From positions 14,687,804-14,751,803 of the forward strand of contig VZDJ01000594.1 of assembly GCA_008694505.1 (NCBI GenBank): DNA of 64,000 nucleotides, given 5' to 3'. The translations under genes were made by a program, and so were the position numbers. Positions 1-12,940 of the stretch are shown piece by piece; positions within the stretch are counted from its first letter, which is position 1; each line of letters begins with the position of its first letter. Origin of the DNA: Cyanoderma ruficeps. Its lineage: Eukaryota > Chordata > Aves > Passeriformes > Timaliidae. Below the pieces are notes generated by a model that searched no databases, was not told where the DNA came from, and was given only the letters and a program-made list of their open reading frames with translations.

Positions 1-3000
1 ATCTGCAGGCTCATGACAGTTACCTTTTGTAGGTATCTGAGTCATCCTGGAATCACTTTATGTAACTGCACTTGGAACAGGATTTCATCTATGGATTCTA
101 CAAGAAACTGTTGTACTTAGGTAGCCATAGCTACTGGTTTAATCAAACTTTAGTATTTAGAAAGAAATTGGGAAAGAAGAGACTCCATGAGCACATTCCG
201 AAGTCAGCATTTTTTGCTCTTCTGCAGTTTAGGTCTATAAAAATCTGGATTTAAATATTTTTTCACATAATAACATTTTAGATATACTGATGAACAGAAA
301 TACAAACCTCTCAGGTTCAGAACTACATTTTCTTTGATGAATATTCAAGACGTTACACACTAAGTAGTAGATATCAAGCTATTCCCATATTAGAATATAC
401 AACAAACTTGGACAAAAATGTGAAACAACACTCTTCCAAAGCATTTTGTATACCTCTACTTTTGTTATTTAACATTTCTGTATGAATACAAGTAATAGTC
501 AATGAAAACCTGGTCCTCAAAGCATAACATAAAAAAATACATGAAAGAACAGAAATGAAGCAAAAATGACAGAGGAATAAACCAAATCTCATCAGCACAG
601 TTCTTCAACAGGTAGATTTCATTCACCTGCAACACTTGCAATTGCACAGTGAATATTTTAACAAGAATAATCAACTATAACTTAAATAATTATTTTAATT
701 CTTTAAATATTTCTTTGTATTTCAAAACTCATTTTCACATAGCTTTTCCATGTAGTAGAAGTATAAATGGTTGCACATCCCATTTCCATTTAGAATTTAT
801 CTTAATTTAAGCCAGGAAAACTAATTGGTAACAGATATTAAAACTTCTTGCAAGTTTTGTTAACTGTTAGTTGTGGAAATGGTATTTTTTTCCATATTCT
901 GCCTATTGATTTGCCTTTGAGATAAAATACAAGAAGAAAGCAGGTGATAAGCCTTTGTTAATGCCTCTGGGATGAAATGCTGCAGCTACAGATACTGTTG
1001 ATAAACAGATTTTGAATTAATTAGTTCTGCATAATTATCCGAGTTACCAAGTCTTAAAATTGAATGCAACTGGTCTTCATACATTTGTTTATATACCTCC
1101 TGCCAGCCATGAAAATTGTTTTTATTTTACAAAAAATCACCAAGTAAAAAACTAATTTTAAATAAGGTAATAATAGAATAGTCTGCTACTGTACAATGGC
1201 ATATGGCAGAAGAAATATTAATTGCAGTTACTTTTATTGAATTCCAGAGGCAAGTAGAACAGCTAGCTCTACAAAATTCAGGTCACTCTGTTGGCAAATG
1301 AAAAGGTGGGCTCTGTGCTGGTAATTCTTTTAGTATATTTACACTGAAAAAGCAAGACACTTAGACTTTAGAACAGAAAGGTATTAAAAGAAAAGTACAC
1401 TGTACTTTATTGACTTGGAAATCATGGATTTGAACCATTTCAGACTGAAGCAATTTTGAAATATTGAAACATTACAGGTATATCTTTCATACTGTTTTGA
1501 AAGGTGAGGTGTTTGGGGATATTTTGGGTTTATTTATTTTTCTGCTAAAACCTGACTCCAAAGCTTGGGGTGACTCTTGCCAAAGCTTAGAAGGTTGTTA
1601 ATATACAAAACAAGAACAGAAAGCTGTATTCTGCAACCATAATCTCCATTTTAAATTGCTTGTTCTTTTTTCTTTATTTTATATTTGTGTAAGTCAAAAA
1701 CAAAACATAGAGGAAAAAAATTACTTATTCAAAAGGGTAGAGCATAGGGCATGAAGTCCTGACAGAGATAAGCAAATAATATTATTTAAATTTTAGTGTG
1801 CATATGGCAATTTAAGCAAATTACATGTCCACTAATAATTAGGATTTAAATCCCATGAGTTGGAAGAGCATTTCAGTGCAGCTTCTTTGAAGTTCCAGAG
1901 AAGAAAAATTTACTTGAGCCTCATCAATCTCAAAAATTTCAAGGAACCATTGATACCAAAAACTATAAGACTGTGACTTGTATTTAATATAAATAAGCTC
2001 TGAACTTCTCTTCAACACTTTATAGTGAGTTGGAGCAATACACATGAAAAACAAATCAGGAAAGGAATCAGTGTTACCTTCATCCCTCATGTAAACTCAA
2101 AGAAGAAAATCCCATGATTTGTGAGTGAAAAATTTGACAGAATGTTTTATCCATTAAGAAATACAGTATGGGGTATGCAATTTTTCTATGGATCACTTCC
2201 CACCCCACCACCTACTCTCAGTTTTCCTTTTCTCCTAATATAGTTAAATTTTCTTCTCCTGTTCTCAATTGTCTCACTTATTCCAGCCGTTGCTTCCTTT
2301 TTCATTCAATTTTTCATCCAGTATTTTCTTCCTTAATATTCACAATTATAGTAGGTGTTTATTCTGAACCAAAAACCTCATAAGAGAAATATGACCACAC
2401 TAAACACAAAGGAAATGTGCTTATCTGAGGCAAGTTGCACTGGCTTACAACATAAATCGTCATTTTGTGGGGATGGTAGCCTGGTCATCATAAAAAGCCA
2501 TTATGCCAGGATAAGCACAATATAGATTATTTCTAAATTAAACAAATTGATATCTCGATTGCGATGTATTCAAATATTTAAACCTGGTAGAACATCTTTA
2601 AAGAGCAGTGCCAAACACCAGAGCCTGTATTTCTGCCCATATAACTTGACATAGTCCTCTACTGCGCCAGATATTTCTAGGATATTATTCTCTTCTGCCA
2701 AAAAGTGACCATAATTTCCAAGCTCAACTTTCAAAAAACTGGACTTCTCCAGTTTTCAGCAGGAACTATTAGGACATATTGATCCTGGTTTACTTTGTCA
2801 AGTAGCGGAATTTTGCAGCTTAAATGCACGTGTTAGTATTTGTCATTCAGTGAGATAAAAACATTGTACGCTTGCTACATTTTGTGCTCTGTAAGTACAG
2901 AAACTGGACATTACATCAATGAGATTTAATTGTAAAATTAAGAAAATATTAGAAAAATACATTGAAGTTCAGTATTTATAAAACATATGTTGCAAATAAT

Positions 3001-6000
3001 ATTCAATTATTTTATTTTTAAAAATGCACATTATAATATAGCTTAGCTGATCAAAAACATCCTCTAATACAGGGCATTTTTAGGAAGTTGATTTTTGTAT
3101 TTTGCATTTATTAGAATACATTAAAGAAATGGCAATTTTTGTATATAGTTCACCCCATTTTTATGAAGCTGGTCTTTAAAAGTGTTAATAGCTTGAAGTG
3201 CTTAATATTTTTTCATACACTTTGCAAGTTGCTTGAAATGATTGTAACATGACTATATATTTATTGGCTTGATAAGAGTGACTTAATGATTTATAAGACT
3301 CAATAAGAATTTTATATAAATATTTGCCTGAACATACACTTTTGCTGTTTTGGTATGTGGATAAAAAAGGCTTTTTGGCCATGTCCACAGAACGACCCCA
3401 GCACTACAAAGCCTGTGTGCTCAGCTGTTACGGGCTGTGGACTCTGAGAACACACACATGGCTAGGCCTGCGCTGGATTTGATGTGCAAATGCAAACCAC
3501 ACACAACAGCTCAAGGCCAGGAACTGTTAAAGACAAAGATTAAGGCCAGTTTGAGCACTAGACTGTCCACATTCATTGATCCAAATGAAAAAAGCAAAAA
3601 GATATGCAGAAGATAGTTCAATCAACCAGAAGACCCCAAGATGAGGAGCAGGCAGAAATGAAGATCTAGGCAGGATGATTCCAGTCAAAATCAAGGCTTA
3701 AAGATTAGATAGTCAGAGCTCAGATTCCAGGCTCAGGACTGAAGGGAAATCAGAAATGAACCAATATGGTGAGTCTTTCTCTCTGGGAGCTTTTCTTTAG
3801 ACCAATTTCATTTCTGCAGACTCACTGTGAGGTTTGAGCACATACACGATCCTGCTGACTACAAGGTTCTAGGAGCCAGAAAAGATCTTGTAAGGAAGAA
3901 CTCAACTTAAGACTAGGGACAAGAGCATTTCTTTTGGAGAAGAAGATATGCAGATAAGTTCCTAACCTATAGGACTTCTTTTTTCAGTGTTTGTAGAGAA
4001 AAAAAGAGAAGTAGAATGTAAGTTCTTGGGGTTAAGGAGTGGGAGAAAAAAAGGTTTCTTCGAAAAACTTTGAAATTTGAGAACTTTGAATATCTAAACT
4101 TCTAACATGATGGGGGACAGAAACACCTAACGTAAAGATACGCAGATTTTTAGACAACCTTTCTCCATTGGGAGGAATGTAAGGGTGTTGTCCCATTCTT
4201 CATTGTTTTACTTTCCAAATGCTCCCCAGTGTCCCAGCTATTGCGATTGCCATTGGGAGATCTGTATACAGTAAGAGCATTTCCCCCAGTTTGCAGCTCT
4301 TGGAGCTCTCTGAGAACTGAGCTGTCTTATAGATGCCATCCGTTATCAAAAACATCTGAATCAGCAGCAATATCCTGGGTCCTGAGGACTCAGTCTTGCT
4401 CTTTGGAGCTGGATCCTGGGTGCAGACACACCCGGGTGCTCAGCACGCGATGGGAAGAGCTTGCTCACACAGCACCGCCTGTGCAGAGGCAAACTGAGTG
4501 GGAGGGCAGTGGTTTCCTGGGACACTGAATGTTAGGCAAGGCCTCAGCACTTCCCTTCACATCTTCTGTGAGTCAGAACAAGAAAAGTAGTAAAAATAGG
4601 CATGTGGGAGGTGGGGAAAATGCATTATAGTTCTACTTTAATTGCAAATGGATAATTCAAGTCACAGTGCCTTTACAGATACAGGATTTTGTATTGTGCA
4701 GAAAATAGCAATGGGAGGCTTAAGGAACTGCAAAAAGTGGCAGTGCTAAATGTGGGATAATCCTAAAATGGGTGGGTGGCAAATGTGTCGACAGGATGTC
4801 ACGGGATTACAATTTTTTAACATAAATCATGGTGGTCATCAAGTTGTTCTTGTCTGCTGGTTTCTTCCTCCCTGGAGTTTATATTCACAGACACGTAAAA
4901 TAAAACAAAAAAGACACCCTCAACAAACTGATTAATTGCTTACAGTTCAACCTTCTCTTGGGCTTCTATGTGTGTGAAAATCATCAGAACTAACTTTAAA
5001 ATTAGTTTTGAAAGGATCAAAACATAATTCCGTGTCATTTGGGATTTTCCAAAGGAGGAGACAAGGTATACAAATTCCTCTGAAGCATACTGATGTCCCA
5101 CCATCCAAAGCCATAGTCAAGGGCTTGCTCACAGTAGTTGAAGGCAAACCAGAGTATTTTCGGGTCTGGAGCTATTGCAGGTGCAGGAGATTTCTCTCTT
5201 TACTTTATAAAGTAGATCTAAAGTCTATTTCTTCCCCTTGATATAAATATATAATCTAGTTAAAAACTGATTTGCACTGTGTATACAAACTAGAAGTCTG
5301 TTGCTCATTGAGAGATGATGCTATTATTCATTATTTGTATGTGCTATAAATAGAACATTGTAGTTTAGAGTCAATTATTTGCTACTGAAGAATTATCTAT
5401 CTAAATTAAATCAAGAGCTCAAGCATGAAGCATTAACTGAAGGAAAAGCAGAAGAAAAGTAAGGTCAGGAGAAAAAAGTAGTTTTTTACAGGGTCACATG
5501 AAAATTTTATCTTGGTGCTAGATGGCAATGAAAACTTTTTCTATTAAAAAAAATGAGACTATTTATAGGCTGTGGTGACAGTGTGACTATTTAAGCTCTT
5601 GGTTTCTCAACATTACATCTCTAGCATGCCTAAATATCTATAAAAAGTACCCACAAAATTCTGTTGGACTACCTAACTGAATCTTCTTAAAGACACATTG
5701 CTTTTTTCTTCTGAAAATCTCACTGAAGTAAGAGCTACCAAGTAAAATATATGGCATTTGAACCTTGCAATGAACAAAAGCACTGTCACACCTCCCTGCT
5801 GCCTTCTGAAAAAAAAGTTACACTAAAGAGCAAGACTTGTGCAAGATGAGTACACAACTTAGATTTATTCATTACTTAATTCTCATAGTTTAGTGCCCAG
5901 GTCCCAGCTGGCATTCAACACAGTGCTAAATCTCACCTGAGGCTCACCTGCACATACTGGATTCAGCTCTCCTTCAATCTGTCCCCAGAGGTATCCTCAC

Positions 6001-8160
6001 TTTGATTTCTAATGTGTTGACTATTGTTCCATCATATCTCTGAAAGACCCTGGGTCCCTTGCTACACTCACCCTGAAAGTGGAGCCCATGGGAATCTGTA
6101 CCCTGTGGCAGACAGATCAGGGAAGATTCTGTTTGTTGTGCGTTCAGAAAACTCTTTTGCCTTACTTGAACTTGTCCGAGTACACACCTACAGCTGAAAG
6201 CAAGGTAGACTCGTGACAAAATTTTCATAGCAAATTCAAATAGTGGGTATTGTCACCAGTAATATTAAAATATGAATGCCATAGTAATGACTACTATATA
6301 CAGATAATAAATGCATATGGAATTGCAGCTCAGTTTAGCAATAAAAAGGGCATCTTAAGGTATGTTTACAAGTATGCCTGCCATATACTACACTTCAGGA
6401 CAATTGTGCTAATTGCTTAGCAAAGACATAGGGTTTTCCAATAGGACTAGCTTTGTGAGATTCAGAAACTAAAGTAGTTTCAAATATTTAACTCTACATG
6501 CTTTAAAACAGAACAACAAATCAGAGTTGTACCATCTAGCAATACAAACAAGATCAGCATATGGGTCTGAAAGCCAAGGTCTGAGGGATATTTCTATTTT
6601 AAAACTCGTTTATTTAGATCAAAGAATATGCTTAGTGCTTTACAAAATGGAAAATAAAAGAGGTCCTACTTCGAAATAAGCAAAAGACAAACCTTGGCTG
6701 CTGGAAAACAGAGATGACACAGAGATTTGAAGTACCACCACTCTAATCCTGTATTCATAACATTTGGCAAAATTTATCTCAAAACCAATGTGCATTACAC
6801 TTACATAAAAATTACAAAATTACCCCCCTGCTTTGTTACATGATTACGCCTTCAGTTCTTATCTCTGTTATGACAGTACACCAGAGGTCTGAGACTTTGA
6901 GAGTTCACATACTGTACAAATACACTGAAAACATTACTGACTGTCCTGAAAATTTTACTTTGATTTGAAGAAAATGTGAAGACAGGAAGACAGTAACAAA
7001 GAGTAATTTATTTATGCAGAGAGAGGGGGAGAATTAGTACACATAAAGATATCAGTATGTGGCTTCAATTTTCATATGACCATAATTTCTATGCAGAATG
7101 TACATCTGTTTCTTGCAATTAATTTATTGTGCTGGACAATAATTTTTTTCACAACTTTTGTGGTTGCTTTTTGTTTGGGTTGTTTTTGTAGGGTTTTTTA
7201 GTTGCAATTACTGTTTGAATTCTTATTGATGCAATGAGGTATGTTCTTGCTCTCTTCTTTTCATGCCTTATACACATACATTTCTAAATGCTTTGTACTC
7301 AAGGATAGCGTCCATTTTTGAGGGAAAATTGTATTAGAGTGCACAGAAAGTGCATTACAGAGGAGACATATGTAGGGATTTAATTCTTTTGTTTTCTGTT
7401 TATTTTTTTCTCTTAATTTAAAGGAAAATTAATTCAGGCAGAATGTCTAGAGTTGATCTCTGGGTAGAGAAAAACATGATTATTATTCATGCAGCAGTGT
7501 TTATTTCCATCTGTCACCATAGCAGTTCTTTTAATAACTTATTATACAATTAGTTCAATAGCCTTTCTGCTCCTTTGCTACCACTGCAACATGGAACTCT
7601 CTTATTCCTATAATGTTTTCACTGTCCACATCATACAATCCATAAGTAAATGTGTTTTCAAGGTTTTATTGCTATGCTGCATGTATTTCCTGTGTAGTTT
7701 CTGTGATTAATCTCCTAAACACCTCTAGAAACTACATATACAAAATACATACATGGTGAATTGTGTGAGATGAAACCAGGGACTATTTCTGGAATCTATT
7801 TAAATAGTTCTTACATCTCAAATCAAAAATAAATTTTACACCTGCAGATCTTTTCTTGAATTCTTCATGAGGACATGAGGGCTTCCATTAAATCTTCAGG
7901 AAAGTGGCTGAGTTCCGTCAGATCAGCAGCTTTTGGAAGATCCACCAAGGGAAAACTAAATGCATAGGCCTCGTACTCACTCACAACCCCACAGGCTTGG
8001 GGTTTATAGGAACAGGAAGTTTTATAGCAAAGAAAGGTAATACTGGATAAATTTATATTTATAGAACACATAGACCTTACCAAAGCAAAACAACAACCAA
8101 AAAAAAAAGCCTGAAATGTTATTGGGAAAGGAAGAGAGAAATTGGGAGTGGAGGGGAGAA
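1..8160. other. Intergenic AT-rich DNA, no gene recognised
   Basis: Every open frame here is short and lacks coding character. The DNA is AT-rich and CpG-poor. Two stretches, about 3380-3780 and 4200-4560, are somewhat richer in G+C than their surroundings, and I could not assign them to a known repeat or gene. I see no RNA gene. In mammals the DNA upstream of TANK is a long gene-poor interval next to RBMS1, and this stretch fits that picture. It could contain distal enhancers, which cannot be recognised from one sequence alone. Confidence 0.6.
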
Positions 8161-8465
8161 AGAACATGAGACCAACAGCATCTCTGCAGAAAAGGATCTG
8201 GGATCCTGTGAGCAAGTGGAAGGTGAGTCAGCAGCTGTGCATTTGTGGTGACAAAGGCTGCATTAGCAAGGACATTTGGAAAAGCAATGTAACATTACTG
8301 CTCAGACAAGTTGTGGAATTGCCACATTTTTGAGATTTTTGGAACTTAGATGGGTGAGTTCTTCATGAACTGCATTTAACTTTGAAGCTGACTCTTTTTT
8401 GAGTATGAGGTTGGGCTAAACAGCCTTTGGAGGCTTCTTCTAACCTAAACAACGATTGTAAGTAT
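8160..8465 (+). mobile_element. CR1 LINE fragment, 3' end, internally deleted
   Basis: The left part (from about 8168) matches the late CR1 segment with 'catctctgcagaaaaggatc' wording, followed by the stretch in which CR1 elements read 'vector-like' text about gtgcattagcaagga. The right part, about 8405-8462, is the CR1 3' terminus with the ttgggctaaacagcctttgg pattern and a cttctaacct ending. The middle of the 3' region is missing, so the copy is truncated at both ends and deleted inside. Identification rests on remembered CR1 consensus text, not on a search. No coding capacity remains. Confidence 0.7.
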
Positions 8466-11400
8466 AATGCTACAGAGGTGCATCTTTTGTCATCATCGTA
8501 TCTCATCTTTTTGGCTAGGTCCGCTTCATCAATATTCCTGCCCCTAGAGGAGAAAACAGGAACCTGAGAGTTCACTTTATCTGTTCTGTACTTAATTTCT
8601 AGCCCATGTATCTCTAAAGATCTGACTTCTAGAAAATAATTTCCTGCAAAAACTATCTCACAGAATTACAGAGTAAAAAAAAGTATAAGGATGTATTAGC
8701 TAAATAAAAATGTTTTATTTCTATTTGCCTAAAACTGGGGGNNNNGAGGCGAGGGGAATATATAAATTTCCTAACATATTTCCCCTAAAAAAATAAGGTG
8801 GGGGGGTTTGATAAAAATGTTTTAAATGATCACACTGTGCATGAGATCAATTTAAAATCTGTTTAAAATTTATAAATACAGATCATGTGAAAAAGCAGTT
8901 GTGACTGCTATCTGATTGAAAACAAAAAAAGAGGCCAGGGACATCCATGGCCTGTGGAGATGCAGATGAAAAAATTCAATGAATAGATATTGATATTTCA
9001 ATAGTTGCTATTTCAGTAAAAAAATACAGAAACCTGCTAGTGAGGGTTGTACTGCTGGTTTTTACTTCTTACTGTGAGGCTAAAAAAACACCTGTCTGCC
9101 ATTCTGAAACTTTAAACAGTCTCTAAACAGGAAGTGTAACTAAAAGTTTTATATCTGTAACCAAATAAGAGCATCACACTATCAGAGAATAAAGAGCTTT
9201 ACAGTTTCATATCTGTAGTGACTGATTTCTGCAGTCCTGGAGGACCGAAAATGTATTAGAATTATTCATTGGGTTTAGTATACCCCAGAAATGGTAATAG
9301 GCTTCTAAGTGACTCGGTGGATGGTCATCACTGAAGAAGACAGCTTTTTCTGAATTGACCCCTCCTCACTCAGTGTTTGTGAGGCATCCCTGGTTGCCTG
9401 AGATGAAAGCTATGGGATAGGTATGGTGCTCTCCTCCTCTTTCTCATAGGTCAGAACACGACACTTAAAGCTGCAGCATATTGCTGCAAAGACATTTCTG
9501 TTTTGTTTAGTTCAAAACAATTCAAAACTCATGATCCGAAATCTAAATGTGTTGAGAGATAAGAGAGGAAAGAAACTCAAATAAAAATAGGCATGCTGAT
9601 AAAATATATGTATTATGTTTCACTAAAAAGGCTTTCTTCCTGTTGTAAAATGAAGATAACCACGGTTTTATGGGCAGCTGGTAGCCCATATGCCAGAACT
9701 ACCAGATTTGAGTAAAGGAATTTGGACTAATCTAGTAAGTGTGCTATGGGAGAAATGGGGGGAGATCTTGTAGCATTTTATTATACCAAGTGAAATGCCA
9801 AGAAATGTAACTATTTCGGCCTGACCTGAACACATCACTGGGAAAAAAGGGACCCTGACCATATGAAACTTGATTTTCACCAAACCATGTACGATTTTTT
9901 CTCTTCACTCCTTTTGTCAGACACAGATTTTTTCTTTATCATATGTTACAGGACTTCAGTTCTTTTTGCTCTTTCTGGGTTTGGGATTTTTTTTGCTTGT
10001 TTGTTTGATGGTGGTTTTTGCATTCAAGATGTTAGCTTCTTTTTCCCATTTGAAGTATAGAAACAAAGGTACTTAAAGACATGGCATTTGTGAATAAATA
10101 GATTCGCTTCTTACAAAATCCATGGTTTACAGTAAAACTTTTGTATACTAATGATTATCTTTGCGCAAATACATTTGGGTTAAATGTTTTCTTGCTATTG
10201 CACCTCTTCCTGCAGAAGTTCCTTTCAGCATACACCCAAAAACCTGACCTCCTCCTGAAGTCACCAGCCTGTATTTTAATGTGCATAGAAAGGTATCTGC
10301 AAATAACAAAAAAGTTCTCTAAATGTCAGCATACAAAACAATAAGACTAATTGCTGTACTGAAATTATAAATTGATATGCAGATTTCTTTCCATAAAATA
10401 ATTAATATTTAATAGATGAATCTGAGGCTTGATGAGTGTAACGGAAATGTTTTCAAAAGCAACTTCATCACCAAGAGATTGCACATAGGAGGCAATCCTA
10501 CCACACAATAAATTTACACCTTCATCAGATATTTTTGAAGTCAATTATTCTCGCTTGGACACTGATTTACAGCACTGTGTTGATGGAGTCTGTTGAGTAG
10601 TCTTCACTGGTAGAGGGCAAAAAAGACCTGAGCAAATCACAAAGCCTGATTTGCTGATCTGCCTGAAAGTTTCCCTGCTAGTACCAAAAGTACAGGTCAG
10701 ATGATAGCAATGATGGAACAACTTGGTAAAGAATACCTATTTTTGAGCAGGTCAAAAAGTCAATGGCAAATAATGAACAGAATGTTCAGAACATTTTCAT
10801 TCCCTTGTGAATAAACCACAGAGCTTCTTTTCAAAGTGTGCCCAAGTAAAGAAGTTGTCATCATTGACACTGGTACACTGGGTATAGGCATAGAGAGCAG
10901 AAAATGTACTAAGCATAAAGACAGAGTATGGTACAAAAGAGGGATTAAACCCATCTGCGGTTGTATATTAAGTTAAAGAGCTGAAAAAAATAAATCAGAG
11001 GAAGCAAAGAGGAATAGAGAACTTCTGTTTTTGTTGTGAGGAAGTGGAATCTATGCACATTTCTGTGCACTAGAAATGTTTGGGATATATTTATACTGAA
11101 AACCATAAAGCCATTCAAGTCTGTGTTTGATCTGCAAGCAAACAGAAGCCTAATTAGAGTCAGGTAATTCTTGGTTCTCCTAATTGGAAGAAACATTTTA
11201 ATGAGACAGCTAGAAACTATCATGGAAACAAATGGCACTAGATTGTACACAGATCTGATAAACAGTGATGCTCTAAGCCAGGGTTCCTCTTAGGAGTGGC
11301 TGCAAATTTTAAAAAGGGCAAAGAAAAGGGTCAGCAAAACACGAGACAGTACATGTGCCAGACCTTAGAAGGGAATCAGAGCAGCTCCCTCAGGGAGCAG

Positions 11401-12339
11401 GAGTTACTGGAAAGTCAGAGAAACTATTAGCAAACTGTCTGTTGTTGTTTATTCATAAAGTAAGTACTGAAAAAGACTTTGTATTACCTGACCAGAAAAG
11501 AAAACAAACAACCCCAAAACATTCTCAACTATTAATTAACTTCTTCATGTAACAACCAATCATACAAGGTCTCAAAACACTGGCTGTCTGCTTGGGTCAG
11601 GGAGCAATAATAAAGCCTTTTGGTAAAAACTACCTGGTTTTGAGAAATTTAGAGTACCAGTTCAAAGATTTTAAAAGAAAATTTTCATTTAAGACACTAG
11701 CAAGCTCGGTAATGTAAAACTTACATACGTAAAATACCTTAGCAAGTCCAAGGCTATCTTAGCTCTGATGAAAAATCACACAGATTGTTGCCAAAAGGAA
11801 AGAAAGATAAACTGAGCTTGCAGGTACTACTCTATCCACCTGTGGCTGGTGAAAAAGTGGAATGCCGAAAAGGAGACAACGTAGACCATTTTGGTAATCT
11901 CTTAAGCAGAAGGTTAAATGTAACTCATCTAAAACCAAAATAAAACCCACTCTTTCTCCTTGCTAGCTCTGCTTTGTTAATATTAGGCCAAATTCCGAAA
12001 TTAAATCAACTTTCTTCTAGACCAGGCAAGAGATTAACTTAACAATGTCAGGACTTCAATCCATGGTTCAAAGGACAAGTTATAACCAAGTTGATGCTCA
12101 CCAAATAGTATTTAGTTTGTAGTCCTTGCCATCAATATTCCATGGAAAAGACTCAGTGTGGAAGCCTGCTGTCATGTGGAAATATTTTCAGAAGAATTTT
12201 TGCAGGAAGAAATATGATAAAAACAAAATCAAGAGTCCAAACCTATTTATGAAAATGCAATAAGGAAGACTTATGAAAATTTATTGTCTAGATCACACCA
12301 TCCTATCTTTTTAGAAATTATGTGTTTGTAATTATGTGC
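8466..12339. other. Intergenic AT-rich DNA, nothing recognised
   Basis: Apart from the short N gap there is no feature I can name. Open frames are short, with T-rich or A-rich codon content and no recognisable domain. No CpG cluster, no RNA gene and no clear repeat consensus was noticed. Confidence 0.55.
8742..8745. other. Assembly gap or ambiguous bases (NNNN)
   Basis: Four N characters sit inside a run of G (gggg, N, then gaggcgagggg). A G-rich homopolymer is a common cause of an unresolved base call, so the true length here is uncertain. Confidence 0.95.
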
Positions 12340-12940
12340 TTGTTCCTATACTTTGGATAGGAATACAGGTCTGTAGTTCACCAGATTCTCCTCCTTGCCT
12401 TTTCAGAAGATAGGCATATTTGTCTTTTTGTTAGTCAGTGGGAATTTTCCCTAATAATTATGCCTTTTCAAAAGATTTTTTAGAGATGCCTTACACTGAG
12501 GAAAACCAACCAACTCCCTTAGCAATACCAGGTAAATCCTATGGCCTTAACACATACCCAGTTCCTCAAGCTGATTCTGATTCAGTTGTCTATAGTGGAC
12601 AGGAACTTTCTCCCATGAATTTTGCTGCTGGGAACAGAGATCTGTGAGGCCTGAGAGCAGACCTTGCCAATGAAGACAGAAACAAAGACATCCTTGGTGT
12701 CAGCCTTCATCCTCAGTATTAGATTGCCTGCCCCACTCATCAAGGGGAACCATTTTCTGAGGTCCTCCATTTGTTGCCAGTGTACCCACACAAGTTTGTT
12801 CAGCTTTTTCTTGCTACCCACATTCATTTCAGTTTCAGCTCTAGCTCTGGTTTTCCTAATTCCATCCTTGCATGCCCAAGCAATACTTCCATATTCCTTC
12901 TTGATAGCCTGTCCATGTTCATGCCTACTGTACACTGTCT
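12340..12940 (-). mobile_element. Old CR1 LINE fragment, antisense (reverse transcriptase region)
   Basis: Read on the + strand this is the reverse complement of a CR1 coding region. It contains the 'acaggtctgtagttcacc' segment, the cttttcaaaagatttt segment and the 'gaagacagaaacaaagacat' segment in the order expected for antisense CR1 in birds. Many substitutions and small deletions break every frame, so the element is old and inactive. The short open frames over it on either strand are by-products of the repeat. Family assignment is from memory of the consensus. Confidence 0.65.
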
